Origin: Prorocentrum cordatum
Lineage: Eukaryota; Sar; Dinophyceae; Prorocentrales; Prorocentraceae
NCBI GenBank assembly: GCA_963575745.1
Contig: CAUYUJ010006332.1
Location: forward strand, 32,501 to 54,420
DNA length: 21,920 bases
Direction: 5' to 3'
In this document: positions 6,803-14,693 of the stretch, piece after piece
Layout of the letters: each line of letters starts with the position of its first letter
How positions within the stretch are numbered: the stretch's first letter is position 1
Made by a program: the position numbers and the translations under genes
Notes under the pieces: model-generated
What the model was told of the DNA's origin: nothing
The model's input: the letters and a program-made list of their open reading frames with translations, nothing else
Database searches by the model: none

Positions 6803-7280
6803 TTCGGCGCCTGCGGCGGGCTTTCTTATCCATTCCAGCTTATCTTATCCAATCCATCTTGTCCAATCCAGTCCATCTTATCTTATCCAACCCATCTTGT
6901 CCCATCTTATCTTATCCCACCCAATCCAATCCACCCAACCCAATCCATCAATTCATTTGCTTCTGCGCCTGCGGCGGGCCAATCCAATCCATCTTATCTG
7001 ATCCAATACATTTCTTCCAATTCAACCCATCTTATCTGATCCAATCCATCTTATCCCATCCAATCCAATCCACCCAACCCAATCCATCAATACATTTTTT
7101 GTCGGCGCCTGCGGCGGGCTTTCTTATCCAATCCAGCTTTCTTATCCAATCCAGATTACCTAGTATGCGATGGTTGTCTCGTGGTTGTCTTGTGATTATC
7201 CTGATGGTTGTCTGGTGGTTGTGCCGATGGTTGTCCTGTGGTTGTCCGACAACAAATCGTTTTTCGGCGCCTGCGGCGGG
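6803..7280 (+). repeat. TTATCCAATCCA satellite punctuated by GGCGCCTGCGGCGGG
   Basis: The array is built from (C)TTATCCAATCCA and CAATCCAACCC units. It is broken by the GC-rich motif TCGGCGCCTGCGGCGGG at 6803-6820, 6961-6978 (first bases TCTGCGCC), 7101-7118 and 7263-7280, spaced about 158, 140 and 162 bases. The block leading to the second and third motifs (about 6911-6978 and 7050-7118) is a near-exact duplication. Confidence 0.9.
7165..7250 (+). repeat. GATGGTTGTC minisatellite
   Basis: Degenerate tandem units of about 24 bases built from GATGGTTGTCT and GTGGTTGTC occupy the space between the third and fourth GGCGCC motifs. No coding frame. Confidence 0.75.
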
Positions 7281-7290
7281 ATTTCTCATT

Positions 7291-7455
7291 TTGCTTTTGA
7301 GGTCGATAGTGAGATCGACAGTGAGATTCACCGATAGGTCGTTCGACGGATAGGTAGATAGTTGGATCTCATCGTCATCGCGATCATCATTATGGTGGAG
7401 GGAGACTCTGATAGAGAGGGAAAGAGAGAGAGAGGGCGAGAGAGAGAGAGAGACA
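7291..7455. repeat. GATCGACAGTGAG degenerate repeats and a GA dinucleotide run
   Basis: Short units such as GTCGATAGTGAGATCGACAG occur at about 7300-7370. They are followed by GAGAGG/GAGAGA runs from 7412 to 7455. Low-complexity sequence only. Confidence 0.7.
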
Positions 7456-7569
7456 CATATATGATATGAGATCAAGGTGACAGGCTGGAGGTCAGTCAGG
7501 GTGGGCATTTGATCTCAATCCACCCCCCCCAACCTCCTTATCGCCCGCAGGGCGGTCGTGTAGGTAGCC

Positions 7570-7728
7570 ATCAATCGACGGTCCGCGCCGAGTTTTTGGA
7601 TCCGTGCTGGAGCCCCCCTTGCGGCGCCTCCAGCGCCGCCCCTGGCGCGCTCCGCGCGCCAGAGAGGGAGTGCCAGCGCAGATCCAAGAAATGCGAAACT
7701 TTATGTTTATGCAGTTGTTTGTTCCTCT
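7570..7728 (+). mobile_element. Family A foldback element, copy A3
   Basis: The core runs from GTCCGCGCCGAG (7581) to GATCCAAGAAATGCG (7681-7695), with the hairpin CCTGGCGCGCTCCGCGCGCC in the middle. It aligns with A2 in the same direction over GGCGCCTCC-GCC and CCCCTGGCGCGC. The right flank ATGCAGTTGTTTGTTCCTCT matches the A1 right flank at 18 of 20. Arms are less paired than in A2, so this copy looks more decayed. Confidence 0.75.
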
Positions 7729-8307
7729 AGCTCAGAGGGCGGCCACTTCTGGCTTTCTGCTCTTAGAATATTTCCTTTGGTTTTAATCGCATCTCGTGGC
7801 AGGCCTATAGGGATGCCAGGAAGGCCGGTCCCTGCCGTAGAAAAGGGGACATTGGAGTCGGCTGAGGGTCTGAGGAGGCCACGCACTGGTTCTGGCCACC
7901 AGGAAGGGCCGGTCAGGTTCGAGGTTCTGGGCTCGATGCGTTTTGTGTTGCCTTTTTTGGTCTCCGGGGGCCGTTTTCGGCCTCGGGACCGTTACAAACA
8001 TATCTGGGGTGAGAAGCTACACCAGATGGACCTCGGGAGGGGTCCAGGCACCGATTTTGATCGGATTTGGCTTCGTGCCCCCGTCTTGATTAATTTTCTA
8101 GGGGCCAAGCCAGCTCAGACCCCCGGGCTGCCTCCAATAGCGACAGAGATCGACAGTGTTTCTTGCCCATCTTGAACTGAGCTCGCGGTCGGCGTCGCCG
8201 CGGACGTTGTGTCGATTGAGTCGCAAGGTCGCCTGCCCAGCAGCGGCCGCTGCTGGTTTCGGACGACGTCTGCTGCTGGGCAGCGTGCCCGTTTTTGCCG
8301 CACCCAC
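7729..8307. other. Unassigned sequence
   Basis: A + strand frame is open from 7777 to 8175, but only about 60% of its codons end in G or C, no different from background, and no motif is recognisable. Near 8232-8285 a cluster of CAGCAG/CTGCTG palindromes occurs, such as CCCAGCAGCGGCCGCTGCTGG. No gene is called. Confidence 0.5.
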
Positions 8308-8390
8308 CTCCTCCTCCTCCTCCTCATCCTCCTCCTCCCCCTCCTCCTCCTCCTCCTCCTCCTCCTCCTCCTCCTCATCCTCCTCCTGCC
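8308..8390 (+). repeat. CTC triplet tract
   Basis: About 80 bases of CTC/TCC with two TCA interruptions. No convincing exon follows. Confidence 0.95.
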
Positions 8391-8500
8391 TCGGACGTGC
8401 CAGCAGATGGGGAACGACAGGGGCTGTGACCGGCCGAGGGGCCGGCGGCGAAGTCCGAGCCCTACCCTCGCCGATCAACGAGATTCAGGCAACCCGATGT

Positions 8501-8661
8501 CAGGAGGGAAAGAAACACACAGACACAAATAATCCTCGATTCCCCAGAAAATATGGGAAAATATGGGAAGTGGGAGGGAAGACAAAAACCCAGAAAATAT
8601 GAGAAAATATGGGGATGTTTGTATTTGTGTGTATTTATTTGTGTGTTCCAGTTCCCCTTCA
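8501..8661 (+). mobile_element. Family B element, copy B1, flanked by CGATG
   Basis: An AT-rich element, unlike its GC-rich surroundings, running from TCAGGAGGGAAAG to CCCCTTCA. It has imperfect inverted ends: AACACACAGACACAAATAA near the left against TTATTTGTGTGTT near the right. The interior contains repeated AGAAAATATGGGAAAATATGG. It aligns end to end with B2 (17188-17354) in the same direction. CGATG lies on both sides (8496-8500 and 8662-8666) and may be a short target duplication. No protein is encoded. Confidence 0.8.
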
Positions 8662-8666
8662 CGATG

Positions 8667-9120
8667 GGCGGCGGGGGCAGGGTTCGGAGCTCGTCGAGCA
8701 CGTGGCGAAATCCGAGCCCTGCCCCCGCCTCCAATCGGTTCACGAAGATCGATGGTTGGTGGGGGTAGGGTTCGGATGTCGCCACCTGGGAGTGGTGAGG
8801 CTCTGGGCTGCGCGCAGGCAACCCTCCCCCAGGCACTCCCGGCTGGCCTTCTCAGGCCCCACCAGAACAGCCCAGGGCGATCGCCGCGCTGCCCACGCTC
8901 GCGCACGCGGGGCCCCCCCCCGCACTTTCGCGGGGGCCTGGGGGAGGTTAGCACGGGCCTCCCGCGCTGCCTGCGCGCGCGCGCATTCGGTAGCAAATCA
9001 TGTGAGCCTTGTCGGGGGCAACAATAGAGGGAGGCATAGGGTGGGATGCATCGACCCCCAATCGCCCATTGATCGCCAGCAGTGGCCCGATAGCCCCACC
9101 CGCCCAGAAAGATGCAGTTT
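8667..9120. other. Unassigned GC-rich sequence with an alternating CG run
   Basis: No supported gene. GCGCGCGCGCGC at about 8972-8984 is an alternating purine-pyrimidine run with Z-DNA potential. CGCACTTTCGCGGGGG and GGGGCCCCCCCCC-type runs lie nearby. Open frames in several phases lack distinguishing features. Confidence 0.45.
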
Positions 9121-9180
9121 TGCTATCGGAGGCCTATCGCCGATCTATCGGCGATGTATCGCCGATCACAGGTCGATGTC
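9121..9180. repeat. Diverged family C-like palindrome
   Basis: CTATCGCCGATCTATCGGCG and GATGTATCGCCGATC form interleaved palindromes like those of family C (11.2, 12.4, 16.6 and 16.9 kb), but with TATCGCC in place of CATCGCC. Probably a distant member. Confidence 0.4.
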
Positions 9181-9956
9181 TCTCCCCCTGTTCCAGTCCC
9201 CCCTCTACCGTTGCCCCTCACCTTGTATGTCCTCGCCTGGGCTTGCCTGTGACAGGCCGGCTCGCGTAGTGTACCTCATTGGCTCGTGATCGTCTGTGTC
9301 ACGCTACTCTGCTAGTCACGCCGTGGTGAGGTTCAATGGTCGCGCGACCCTCGTCTCCTTTCGTTCCAGCAAGGCATGTCCTCGTAATTCCATCTTTGGC
9401 ACTTGCGTCAGCCAACGAGATGGTATGCGAGGCTCCCATGAGTTGCCGCAGAACGCGCAGTCTCGCCCACGGGGGCCCTGTCGCCGATGGCGTCGGCGAC
9501 TCATCGTCGATTCCTGTCTGTGACCTCGTGCGGACTCTACCCTGCGGGTGCAAGCGACGCTGGGGTACAGTGGAAGCCCATGTCAAGAAACACCCTGCTT
9601 GTCTCCAGGGTTTCTTGGGTTTCGATGGTGTTGCTATGGAAAGCGTGACGTTCCCCCACAAGAATCAATCAATGGACGCCCTGGGGTTCCAGGGATGGGT
9701 TTCTTGTGGAAGGTGTCTTGTGGCCGATCTCCTACTGTCCATCACCACCGCATGGTGGATCGTTCTGCGGAGAACTCGGCAGGCTGTGTATCGGGATGTC
9801 TTGAGCCCGAGTCGGAGATCTGGATAAGTCACCGCCTCGGAGAAAGGAGCTCTCAGATGCCGCAAAACCCATTCCTCGGTGTTTGTGTCTCTCGGATGGC
9901 TTCCTGACAGTCCTAGGGCCTGGAGCAGGCTCACGGAGGCCGAAACAAATGGCGAG
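9181..9956. other. Unassigned sequence
   Basis: A + strand frame is open from 9336 to 9827, but it shows no GC3 bias and no recognisable motif. No repeat family was detected. The block before the GAG tract may be intergenic or an old decayed element. Confidence 0.45.
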
Positions 9957-10552
9957 GATGAAGAGGATGAGGAGTGGCAGGGAGGAGGATGAGGGAGGAG
10001 GAGGAGGAGGAGGAGGAGGCGGAGGAGGAGGAGAAGGAGGAGGACGAGGAGGACGAGGAGGACGAGGAGGACGAGGAGGGCGGCGAGGAGGACGAGAAGG
10101 ACGAGAAGGACCAGGAGGAGGAGGAGGAGGAGGAGGAGGAGGAGGAGGAGGAGGAGGAGGAGGAGGAGGAGGAGGAGGAGGAGGAGAATGAGAAGAACAA
10201 GAAGAGGAACAAGAGGCAGAGAAGAAGGAGAAGGGGAGGAGGATGATGAGGAGGAGGCGGAGGAGGCGGAGGAGGAGGAGGAGCAGGAGGAGGAGGAGGA
10301 GCAGGAGGAGGAGGAGAAGAGGAAGAGGAGAGGAAGAGGAGGAGGAGGAGGGAGGAGGAGGAGGAGGAGGAGGAGGAGGAGGAGGAGGAGGGTGATCCTG
10401 CAAGATGAGGAGAAGCAGGAGGAGGAGGAGGAGGAGGAGGAGGAAGAGGAGGAGGAGGAGGAGGAGGAGGGGCTGATCCTGCAAGACGAGGAGGATAAGG
10501 AGGAGGAGCAGGAGCAGGAGCAGGAGGAGGAGGAGGAGGAGGAGGAGGTGGT
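9957..10552 (+). repeat. Long GAG polypurine tract
   Basis: Nearly 600 bases of GGA/GAG with GAC, GAA and CAG variants, almost free of pyrimidines on the + strand. Mirror-symmetric purine blocks suggest triplex (H-DNA) potential. Inside, TGATCCTGCAAGA occurs at about 10393 and 10473, about 80 bases apart, each followed by GAGGA. Confidence 0.95.
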
Positions 10553-10805
10553 GGTCTCTGAGGCCCCCCCCCACCTCGAGGACAAGCCGGCCCCCGCTCC
10601 CGCCCCTGCCATGGACCTCCTCGGCTTCGGGGACGACCCGCCCGCCGCGGCGCCGGCGGCCTCCGCAGGCCGGGCCGGGGCCGGGAGCTGGGTCGGCTCG
10701 GCCGCGCCGCGCGTTCGCGGGGGGCGCTCAAGACTCGGGTCGGGCCTCCAACAGGCGGATTTTGAAGGACACATCAAAGAACAGCCAAACATACCCCCCA
10801 AATAG
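10188..10805 (+). CDS. Candidate acidic Glu-rich protein with DLLGF-containing tail
   Basis: ATG at 10188 opens 205 codons. The first part is low-complexity Glu/Arg/Gly from the GAG tract. Two ILQDEE segments (codons near 10393 and 10473) sit within it. After the tract the frame reads VVVSEAPPHLEDKPAPAPAP and then MDLLGFGDDPPAAAPAASAG. This is a plausible disordered, acidic C-terminal region. DLLGF-type motifs occur in some clathrin/adaptor-binding proteins, but this is only a resemblance. From 10739 the frame enters the family D element and its last 22 codons are element sequence, so the true C-terminus is either elsewhere or follows a spliced-out D2. Most of the length may be triplet repeat read by chance. 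Confidence 0.3.
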   Translation: MRRTRRGTRGREEGEGEEDDEEEAEEAEEEEEQEEEEEQEEEEKRKRRGRGGGGGRRRRRRRRRRRRRVILQDEEKQEEEEEEEEEEEEEEEEEGLILQDEEDKEEEQEQEQEEEEEEEEVVVSEAPPHLEDKPAPAPAPAMDLLGFGDDPPAAAPAASAGRAGAGSWVGSAAPRVRGGRSRLGSGLQQADFEGHIKEQPNIPPK

Positions 10806-10892
10806 TCACAACATACTAAAACAAAAACGTCCCCAGACTATTTGTTGTCTATTCTTGAATATTCCTCCTGTAAAGGGTTAGGCCCGACTTTA
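10739..10892 (-). mobile_element. Family D element, copy D2, with 12-bp flanking direct repeats
   Basis: Ends are inverted: GTCGGGCCT at 10739-10747 and AGGCCCGAC at 10880-10888, with ACAGGCGGA and CCTCCTGT continuing the match inward. CTCAAGACTCGG (10727-10738) and CTCAAGACCCGG (10893-10904) flank it as a direct repeat with one mismatch, which fits a target duplication. The body is AT-rich and matches the reverse complement of 1-132. The first two bases are GT, and an AG lies within the right direct repeat. Confidence 0.75.
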
Positions 10893-10917
10893 CTCAAGAC
10901 CCGGAGATCGAGCCGTT

Positions 10918-11119
10918 GTTCGGCGGCGAGCGAGGGGGGGATGCGAGAAGGATAAGGCCTTCTCAGAAGGCGGCGGGGCTTCTCAGACGCCCTCCAGCCT
11001 TCTCAGAAGTTTTCTGTGTCTTCGGGGAAGGCTTAGAAAACTTCTCAGAGGGACGGGGGACTTCCTTACCTTCACAGAAGGCCTTCTCCTTCTCACTGTC
11101 TCCCTCGCTCGCCGACAAG
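10918..11119 (+). mobile_element. Family E element, copy E2
   Basis: GCGAGCGAGGG (10926-10936) pairs with CCCTCGCTCGC (11102-11112). Inner arms GAGAAGGATAAGGCCTTCTC and AGAAGGCCTTCTCCTTCTCA also pair. The interior has repeated CTTCTCAGA blocks aligning with E1 in the same direction. It starts GTTCGGCGGCG and ends CGCCGACAAG, so like E1 it has GT and AG at its edges. It begins only 14 bases after the right direct repeat of D2. Confidence 0.75.
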
Positions 11120-11174
11120 TTCTGACGCAATCATATCCGACGCGGTTACTTTCTCAACACCTCGAGTTTCTCCG

Positions 11175-11286
11175 TCGATGCGGCTCGATGCGGAGCCCGA
11201 TGTTCTTCCACGCCAGCGTCACCGATGCACCGCCGATGTCGCCGATGCATCGGCGATGCATCGGCGATGCGGCGCGATCCTCCGAC
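11175..11286 (+). mobile_element. Family C palindromic element, copy C1
   Basis: CGGCTCGATGCGGAGCCC leads into stacked CGATGCATCGGCGATGCATC palindromes and ends GCGGCGCGATCCTCCGAC. The same order of blocks occurs in C2. The left terminus is less clear than in C2. Confidence 0.65.
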
Positions 11287-11590
11287 GCAATCGTTTCCAA
11301 CCCCGTCTGGGAGTCTCTGCTCTGCCAGTACTGGCAACGCCCCCCCCCCGTTTGAATCTCAGGGGAGGGGTAAAAGAGCCTCCCGCTCCGCACCGGGGGA
11401 AGGGGGGTCTCCCCCTCCCTTCCTTGGTTTGAACCGGGGAGCGGTGGGGCAGGGGGCTCGGACGAGGGGAGGGGGAACCCAGGGGGGGAGAGGGGCGGCT
11501 CCGCCACAGGCGGCGGCGACGACGCCAGCGACCACGACGACGCTGGCGACGACCACGACTGCGTCAACGACGAGCGCTAGTAGGGTGCTA
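11287..11590. other. Unassigned GC-rich sequence
   Basis: No supported gene. It includes a G/C-run segment (11340-11500) and an ACGACG/CGACGA-rich segment (11515-11575) resembling the TCG tracts found elsewhere. Confidence 0.4.
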
Positions 11591-11594
11591 CCTA

Positions 11595-11980
11595 AGCTGG
11601 ATCGGCCCTAGTTTGGTTGTATTAAGTTTGGACCGATCCCTACTAGGACTCAATTAGAGATGTATCCAGTCCTAGTAGTATAACATTCGAGTTCGATCGA
11701 GCCCTAGTAGGATCCTACCAGAACTGGATCCAGCACATACTATGATTCTTTACTGCTGGATTGAACTCTGGTAGGATTTCATTCGAGCTGGATCCAGCCA
11801 ACCCAAGTAATTAGCAGGATTCGATTACCGCTGGATCGAGCCTTTGTATGATTCCATTTGAGCTGGACCCAGCCCCAGTATGATTTGATTGGAGCTGGAT
11901 CGAACCCTGGCAGGATTTCACTTGAGCTGGATCCAGCCCCAGTGGTAGGATTCGACGAGCGCTGCATCGAGCCTTTTCGG
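11595..11980 (+). repeat. 32-bp minisatellite alternating as a 64-bp dimer
   Basis: Twelve units start with GCTGG-like words at about 11595, 11627, 11660, 11692, 11724, 11756, 11788, 11830, 11862, 11894, 11926 and 11961. Typical units are GCTGGATCCAGCCCCAGTAG and GCTGGATCGAGCC, both continuing GGATTYNATTYGA. From 11660 on, units with CCAG and units with CGAG/CGAA/TGAA alternate without exception. The unit at 11788 carries about 10 extra bases and the one at 11926 about 3. Confidence 0.85.
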
Positions 11981-11988
11981 GTCTTTTG

Positions 11989-12010
11989 CCCCCCCCCCCC
12001 CCCCCCCCTC
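11989..12010 (+). repeat. Poly-C run
   Basis: About 20 consecutive C with one T near the end, directly after the minisatellite. Likely length-variable. Confidence 0.9.
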
Positions 12011-12326
12011 CCCAGGTTCTCCAGATGGGAGGGGGATTATTTTTTGCAGCCAGGCGACGGCAGATCGCGCTCCCTCAGAAGTCAGGACTCCTCCTTCGAG
12101 GCCTTCGGGCGTCTTTGGCGGTCAGGAACTGATCCAGGAGGGGTTCAGGGTGGAGCGCCGGTCCCGGGGAAGGGGTGCAGACCTCTGTGGGGAGCCGCGT
12201 CGTGAACATACCACGACGGGGGGGCGCCCGTGGGGTTCGGTCGGCTCGGTCGCGGCGCCCCTCGTCGGGGGCGCTCGAGATCACGAGGTGAGAACGTGTT
12301 GGTCTCGGTGTGCAAGGCCTCGTGGT
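12011..12326. other. Unassigned sequence
   Basis: No gene or repeat family is supported. Open frames occur in several phases without bias. Confidence 0.4.
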
Positions 12327-12482
12327 GTCGGAGGATCGTACCGCATCGCCGAGGCATCGGCGATACGGCTCGATGTGGAGCCCGTTTTTTCTCCGCACCG
12401 CCGTCGCCAATGCCCCACCGACGTCGCCGATGCATCGCCGATGCATCGGCGATGCACTGGCGATGCGGCTCGATCCTCCGAC
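12327..12482 (+). mobile_element. Family C palindromic element, copy C2, with perfect 12-bp inverted ends
   Basis: GTCGGAGGATCG (12327-12338) and CGATCCTCCGAC (12471-12482) are exact inverse matches. Inner blocks include CCGCATCGCCGAGGCATCGG at the left, CGGCTCGATGTGGAGCCCG in the middle as in C1, and stacked GCATCGCCGATGCATCGGCG palindromes at the right. About 156 bp long and non-coding. Confidence 0.8.
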
Positions 12483-12723
12483 CCCATCCTGAGTGGTTGT
12501 GGAGGAATATCGAGTCGTTGTGAAGAAATCACGACTCCTCGCGGTCGAGGTTCGAGATTTTCGGAAGTTTACGCAGGCTCGTAGAGGTTTTCTGGCCTCG
12601 GGTCGCCCTTCCACTGCGCCCATTTCAAATCTCCCCTTGCCTTTGGGGGTTGTTTTTTTGGGGCCGCCTTATCGCTCACTTGTAACGGACGGCAACGGAG
12701 TCAATAGGAGCCAATGGGAGAGT
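12483..12723. other. Unassigned sequence
   Basis: No gene is supported. At its end, GACGGCAACGGAG (12688-12700) and CCAATGGGAG (12711-12720) precede a GAG tract. The same words, with a 10-base spacer missing, precede a purine-rich stretch at 15481-15503. Confidence 0.4.
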
Positions 12724-12775
12724 GAGGAGGAGGAGGAGGAGGAGGAGGAGAAGGAGGAGGAGGATGAGGAGGAGC
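12724..12775 (+). repeat. GAG triplet tract
   Basis: About 50 bases of GGA/GAG with AAG and ATG interruptions. Confidence 0.9.
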
Positions 12776-12955
12776 ACCATCGAGGCCCCTACAAGGCTCC
12801 TACAAGGGGTCATTACCACTGAGGGAATTGCCCCGTTGGGGGACAACTGTGTGAACACTTTGAAGCGTGCCAAAACACCATTCTCAGTACTTCAGCGCCA
12901 CGGAGTTAGCCTGACTGTTACGTTTTGGCGATCCCGGATCGTGCCAGAACACCGT

Positions 12956-13051
12956 TTTGCAATTGATTCTTGAGCCAACGAGCACTTGGTTAAGAAGGCT
13001 GGGAATCAGTAAAAGTGTGCGACCTGCGGAAAGCGTGGGCGTTCGCGGGCG
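12956..13051 (+). pseudogene. Retroelement tail fragment, copy of 14523-14618
   Basis: 96 bases align without gaps to the segment at the end of the RNase H pseudogene, with about 82 identities by hand count. In the corresponding phase it reads through a TGA, then HLVKKAGNQ, another stop and KCATCGKRGRSR. The H/C-x2-C spacing suggests a zinc-knuckle-like segment. The first TGA is shared with the other copy, so it predates the duplication or belongs to the source element. Confidence 0.65.
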
Positions 13052-13178
13052 TGGGCCCGCGACTGCGCACTCGCGCGCGATCCCGGCAGGCCCCGGGGAC
13101 TTCGACCCGGACTTTGGTTTCTCGCCCCCCGAGCGGGCCGCGGCCGCCCCGCCCGCAGGCGCGCACGCCGCACCCGCG

Positions 13179-13197
13179 CTCGTCGTCGTCGCCGTCG

Positions 13198-13249
<52 letters not shown>

Positions 13250-13312
13250 GACAGTCGCCGTCGCAGTCGCAGTCTCAGTCGCAGTCGCCGCCGCCGTCCC
13301 GTCGCCGTCGCA

Positions 13313-13352
<40 letters not shown>

Positions 13353-13400
13353 TCGTCGTCGTCGTCGTCGTCTTCGTCGCCGTCGTCGTCGGTCGTCGAT
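13179..13400 (+). repeat. TCG/CGT triplet tract
   Basis: About 220 bases of GTC/TCG units with GCC and CAG variants, including a pure run at 13200-13240. Read in frame it gives poly-Val, poly-Ser or poly-Arg. Open frames across it should not be taken as genes on length alone. Confidence 0.95.
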
Positions 13401-13429
13401 CGTCAATCGTCGCTGTCGCCGTCGCGCCC

Positions 13430-13709
13430 ACTCCACACCTGGAAACAACGCTCTGGTGCGCGAAGCCTGGATGCCCTCAAGGACTGGCTTCTCCAGGAGA
13501 TCCTGCACGTCCAACTCTTCAATGATAGGCATCTGGGCAGGGCATCCTCTGAAACCGTGTAGCGCCGAGCAGGCATCACTCTTGGTAGCTATCCACCTGT
13601 CATGGAAAAGAGCCTCCTGTGCAGGGCATCCTCCTGCAACCACAACCGCGAGCCCTTCAGCAGCCTGCCACCTTCCCGTAGCTCGAAAAGTCCTGAGTAC
13701 AGCGATCAC
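13430..13709 (-). other. Minus-strand open frame with a 28-residue repeat, product unknown
   Basis: On the minus strand the frame reads GGCPAQEALFHDRWIATKSD and then RGCPAQMPIIEELDVQDLLE and GIQASRTRALFPGVEW. The two GCPAQ words are 84 bases apart, matching a DNA repeat of GGATGCCCTGC-CAG. Codon bias is modest, though the peptide looks more natural than the triplet frames around it. The + strand is also open through part of it, so the coding strand is uncertain. Product not recognised. Confidence 0.25.
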
Positions 13710-13745
13710 CTGCTCGAGAAGGGGCCCATCCTCCTCCTCGATCCG

Positions 13746-13812
13746 ACCGCCGCCTCCTCCTCCTCCTCCACCTCCTCCTCCTCCTCCTCCTCATCCTCCG
13801 CCCCCTCCTCCT
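13746..13812 (+). repeat. CTC triplet tract
   Basis: A CTC/TCC run with CAC and CGC interruptions, the only sizeable CTC tract on the + strand between 9 and 21 kb. It is followed by a GACGGC run (13840-13880). Confidence 0.9.
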
Positions 13813-13832
13813 GGATACCCGAGGGACCCTAG

Positions 13833-14640
13833 ACGACACACGACGGCGACGGCGACGGCGACGGCGAAGGCGACGGCGACGAAGGCTTTCGATGGGACGT
13901 GGTCCCAACCAACGAAGTTTTAGATCGGCGTGTATGCGCGGACGGTTCAGGTTTTGATCAGGCTATCCCTTCCCTCGCCAAGGCTGGTTGGGCGGTGGTA
14001 TCTGTCACGGAGTGCGGGCACATCGTTGCATCGGCGTACGGACCGTTGCCCCATGCAGTACAGCTAGAAGGAGGAAGTGAGGTATATGCGATCCTGATGG
14101 CAATCGCATTAGCTGGGCACGAGGTGCTCGAGGTAATCACCGATTACAGGATGGTTGAGGACATCTGGGGGTTAGGGCCGTCTCCGAACTTGGAGGACGT
14201 CGCTCTCTCGGAGCGTCGGGGCGAAACCTGCAGCGTGTCGGAAATCTTGGGCAGAGAAGCCATCGCAGCGAGCAGGATGCGGCCTCACCTCTCCCATGGC
14301 CAGGCCCGCAGGCAGGGTGGCAGTGAGTGGGCCTGGAGGGGGAACAGGCGGGCCGACGAGCTCTCCGAGTGGGGTGCCAAGGCCCACCCCTCCAACCCCC
14401 TGGGGAAGCCGCAGTACAGGCGCAGTGCAGAGTTCGTTAAGCAGTCGGCGTGGCTCTTCGCAGAGGTCGTGGGTCCTCTTCCGGCCGAGGATTTTCCAGA
14501 CGTTACGGAGTGCAAGCGGGCCTTTGCAATTGATTCTTGACCCCACGGGCACTTCGTTGAGGCGGCTGGGGAGCAGTACAGATGTGCGACCTGCAGAGAG
14601 CGTGGGCGTTCGCGGGCGCACATAGCTCTCGCGCTTTGCG
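13833..14640 (+). pseudogene. Retroelement RNase H domain, broken by a stop, with trailing zinc-knuckle-like segment
   Basis: One + strand frame is open from 13833 to a TGA at 14538-14540. Its product carries the RNase H signature in order (residues counted from the GTG at 13899): CADGSG with Asp15, AGWAVV, SEVYAILMAI with Glu61, ITDYRMVEDIW with Asp82, and WRGNRRADELSEWGAKAH with Asp153. These fit the DEDD metal-binding set. RNase H removes RNA from RNA-DNA hybrids during reverse transcription, and here it would be the C-terminal domain of a LINE-like element. No reverse transcriptase domain remains upstream. Past the stop the same frame reads HGHFVEAAGEQYRCATCRE, a possible zinc knuckle, repeated at 12956-13051. 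The N-terminal (GACGGC)n codons are a triplet repeat. It is a truncated fragment, not an active element. Confidence 0.75.
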
Positions 14641-14693
14641 GCGGACCGCCGCGTGTTGCGAGGGCCGCCGACAGCGGTCATCGTCTGTGGTTG

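Noticed and set aside
7777-8175. 132-codon + strand open frame
   Set aside because: GC-ending codons are only about 60%, no motif is visible, and nothing distinguishes it from background.
9336-9827. 163-codon + strand open frame
   Set aside because: No codon bias, no recognisable domain and no sign of splice signals.
9665-10801. Long minus-strand open frame over the GAG tract (poly-Ser/Leu/Pro)
   Set aside because: It is the triplet repeat read in all phases; both strands and all phases are open, so length carries no evidence.
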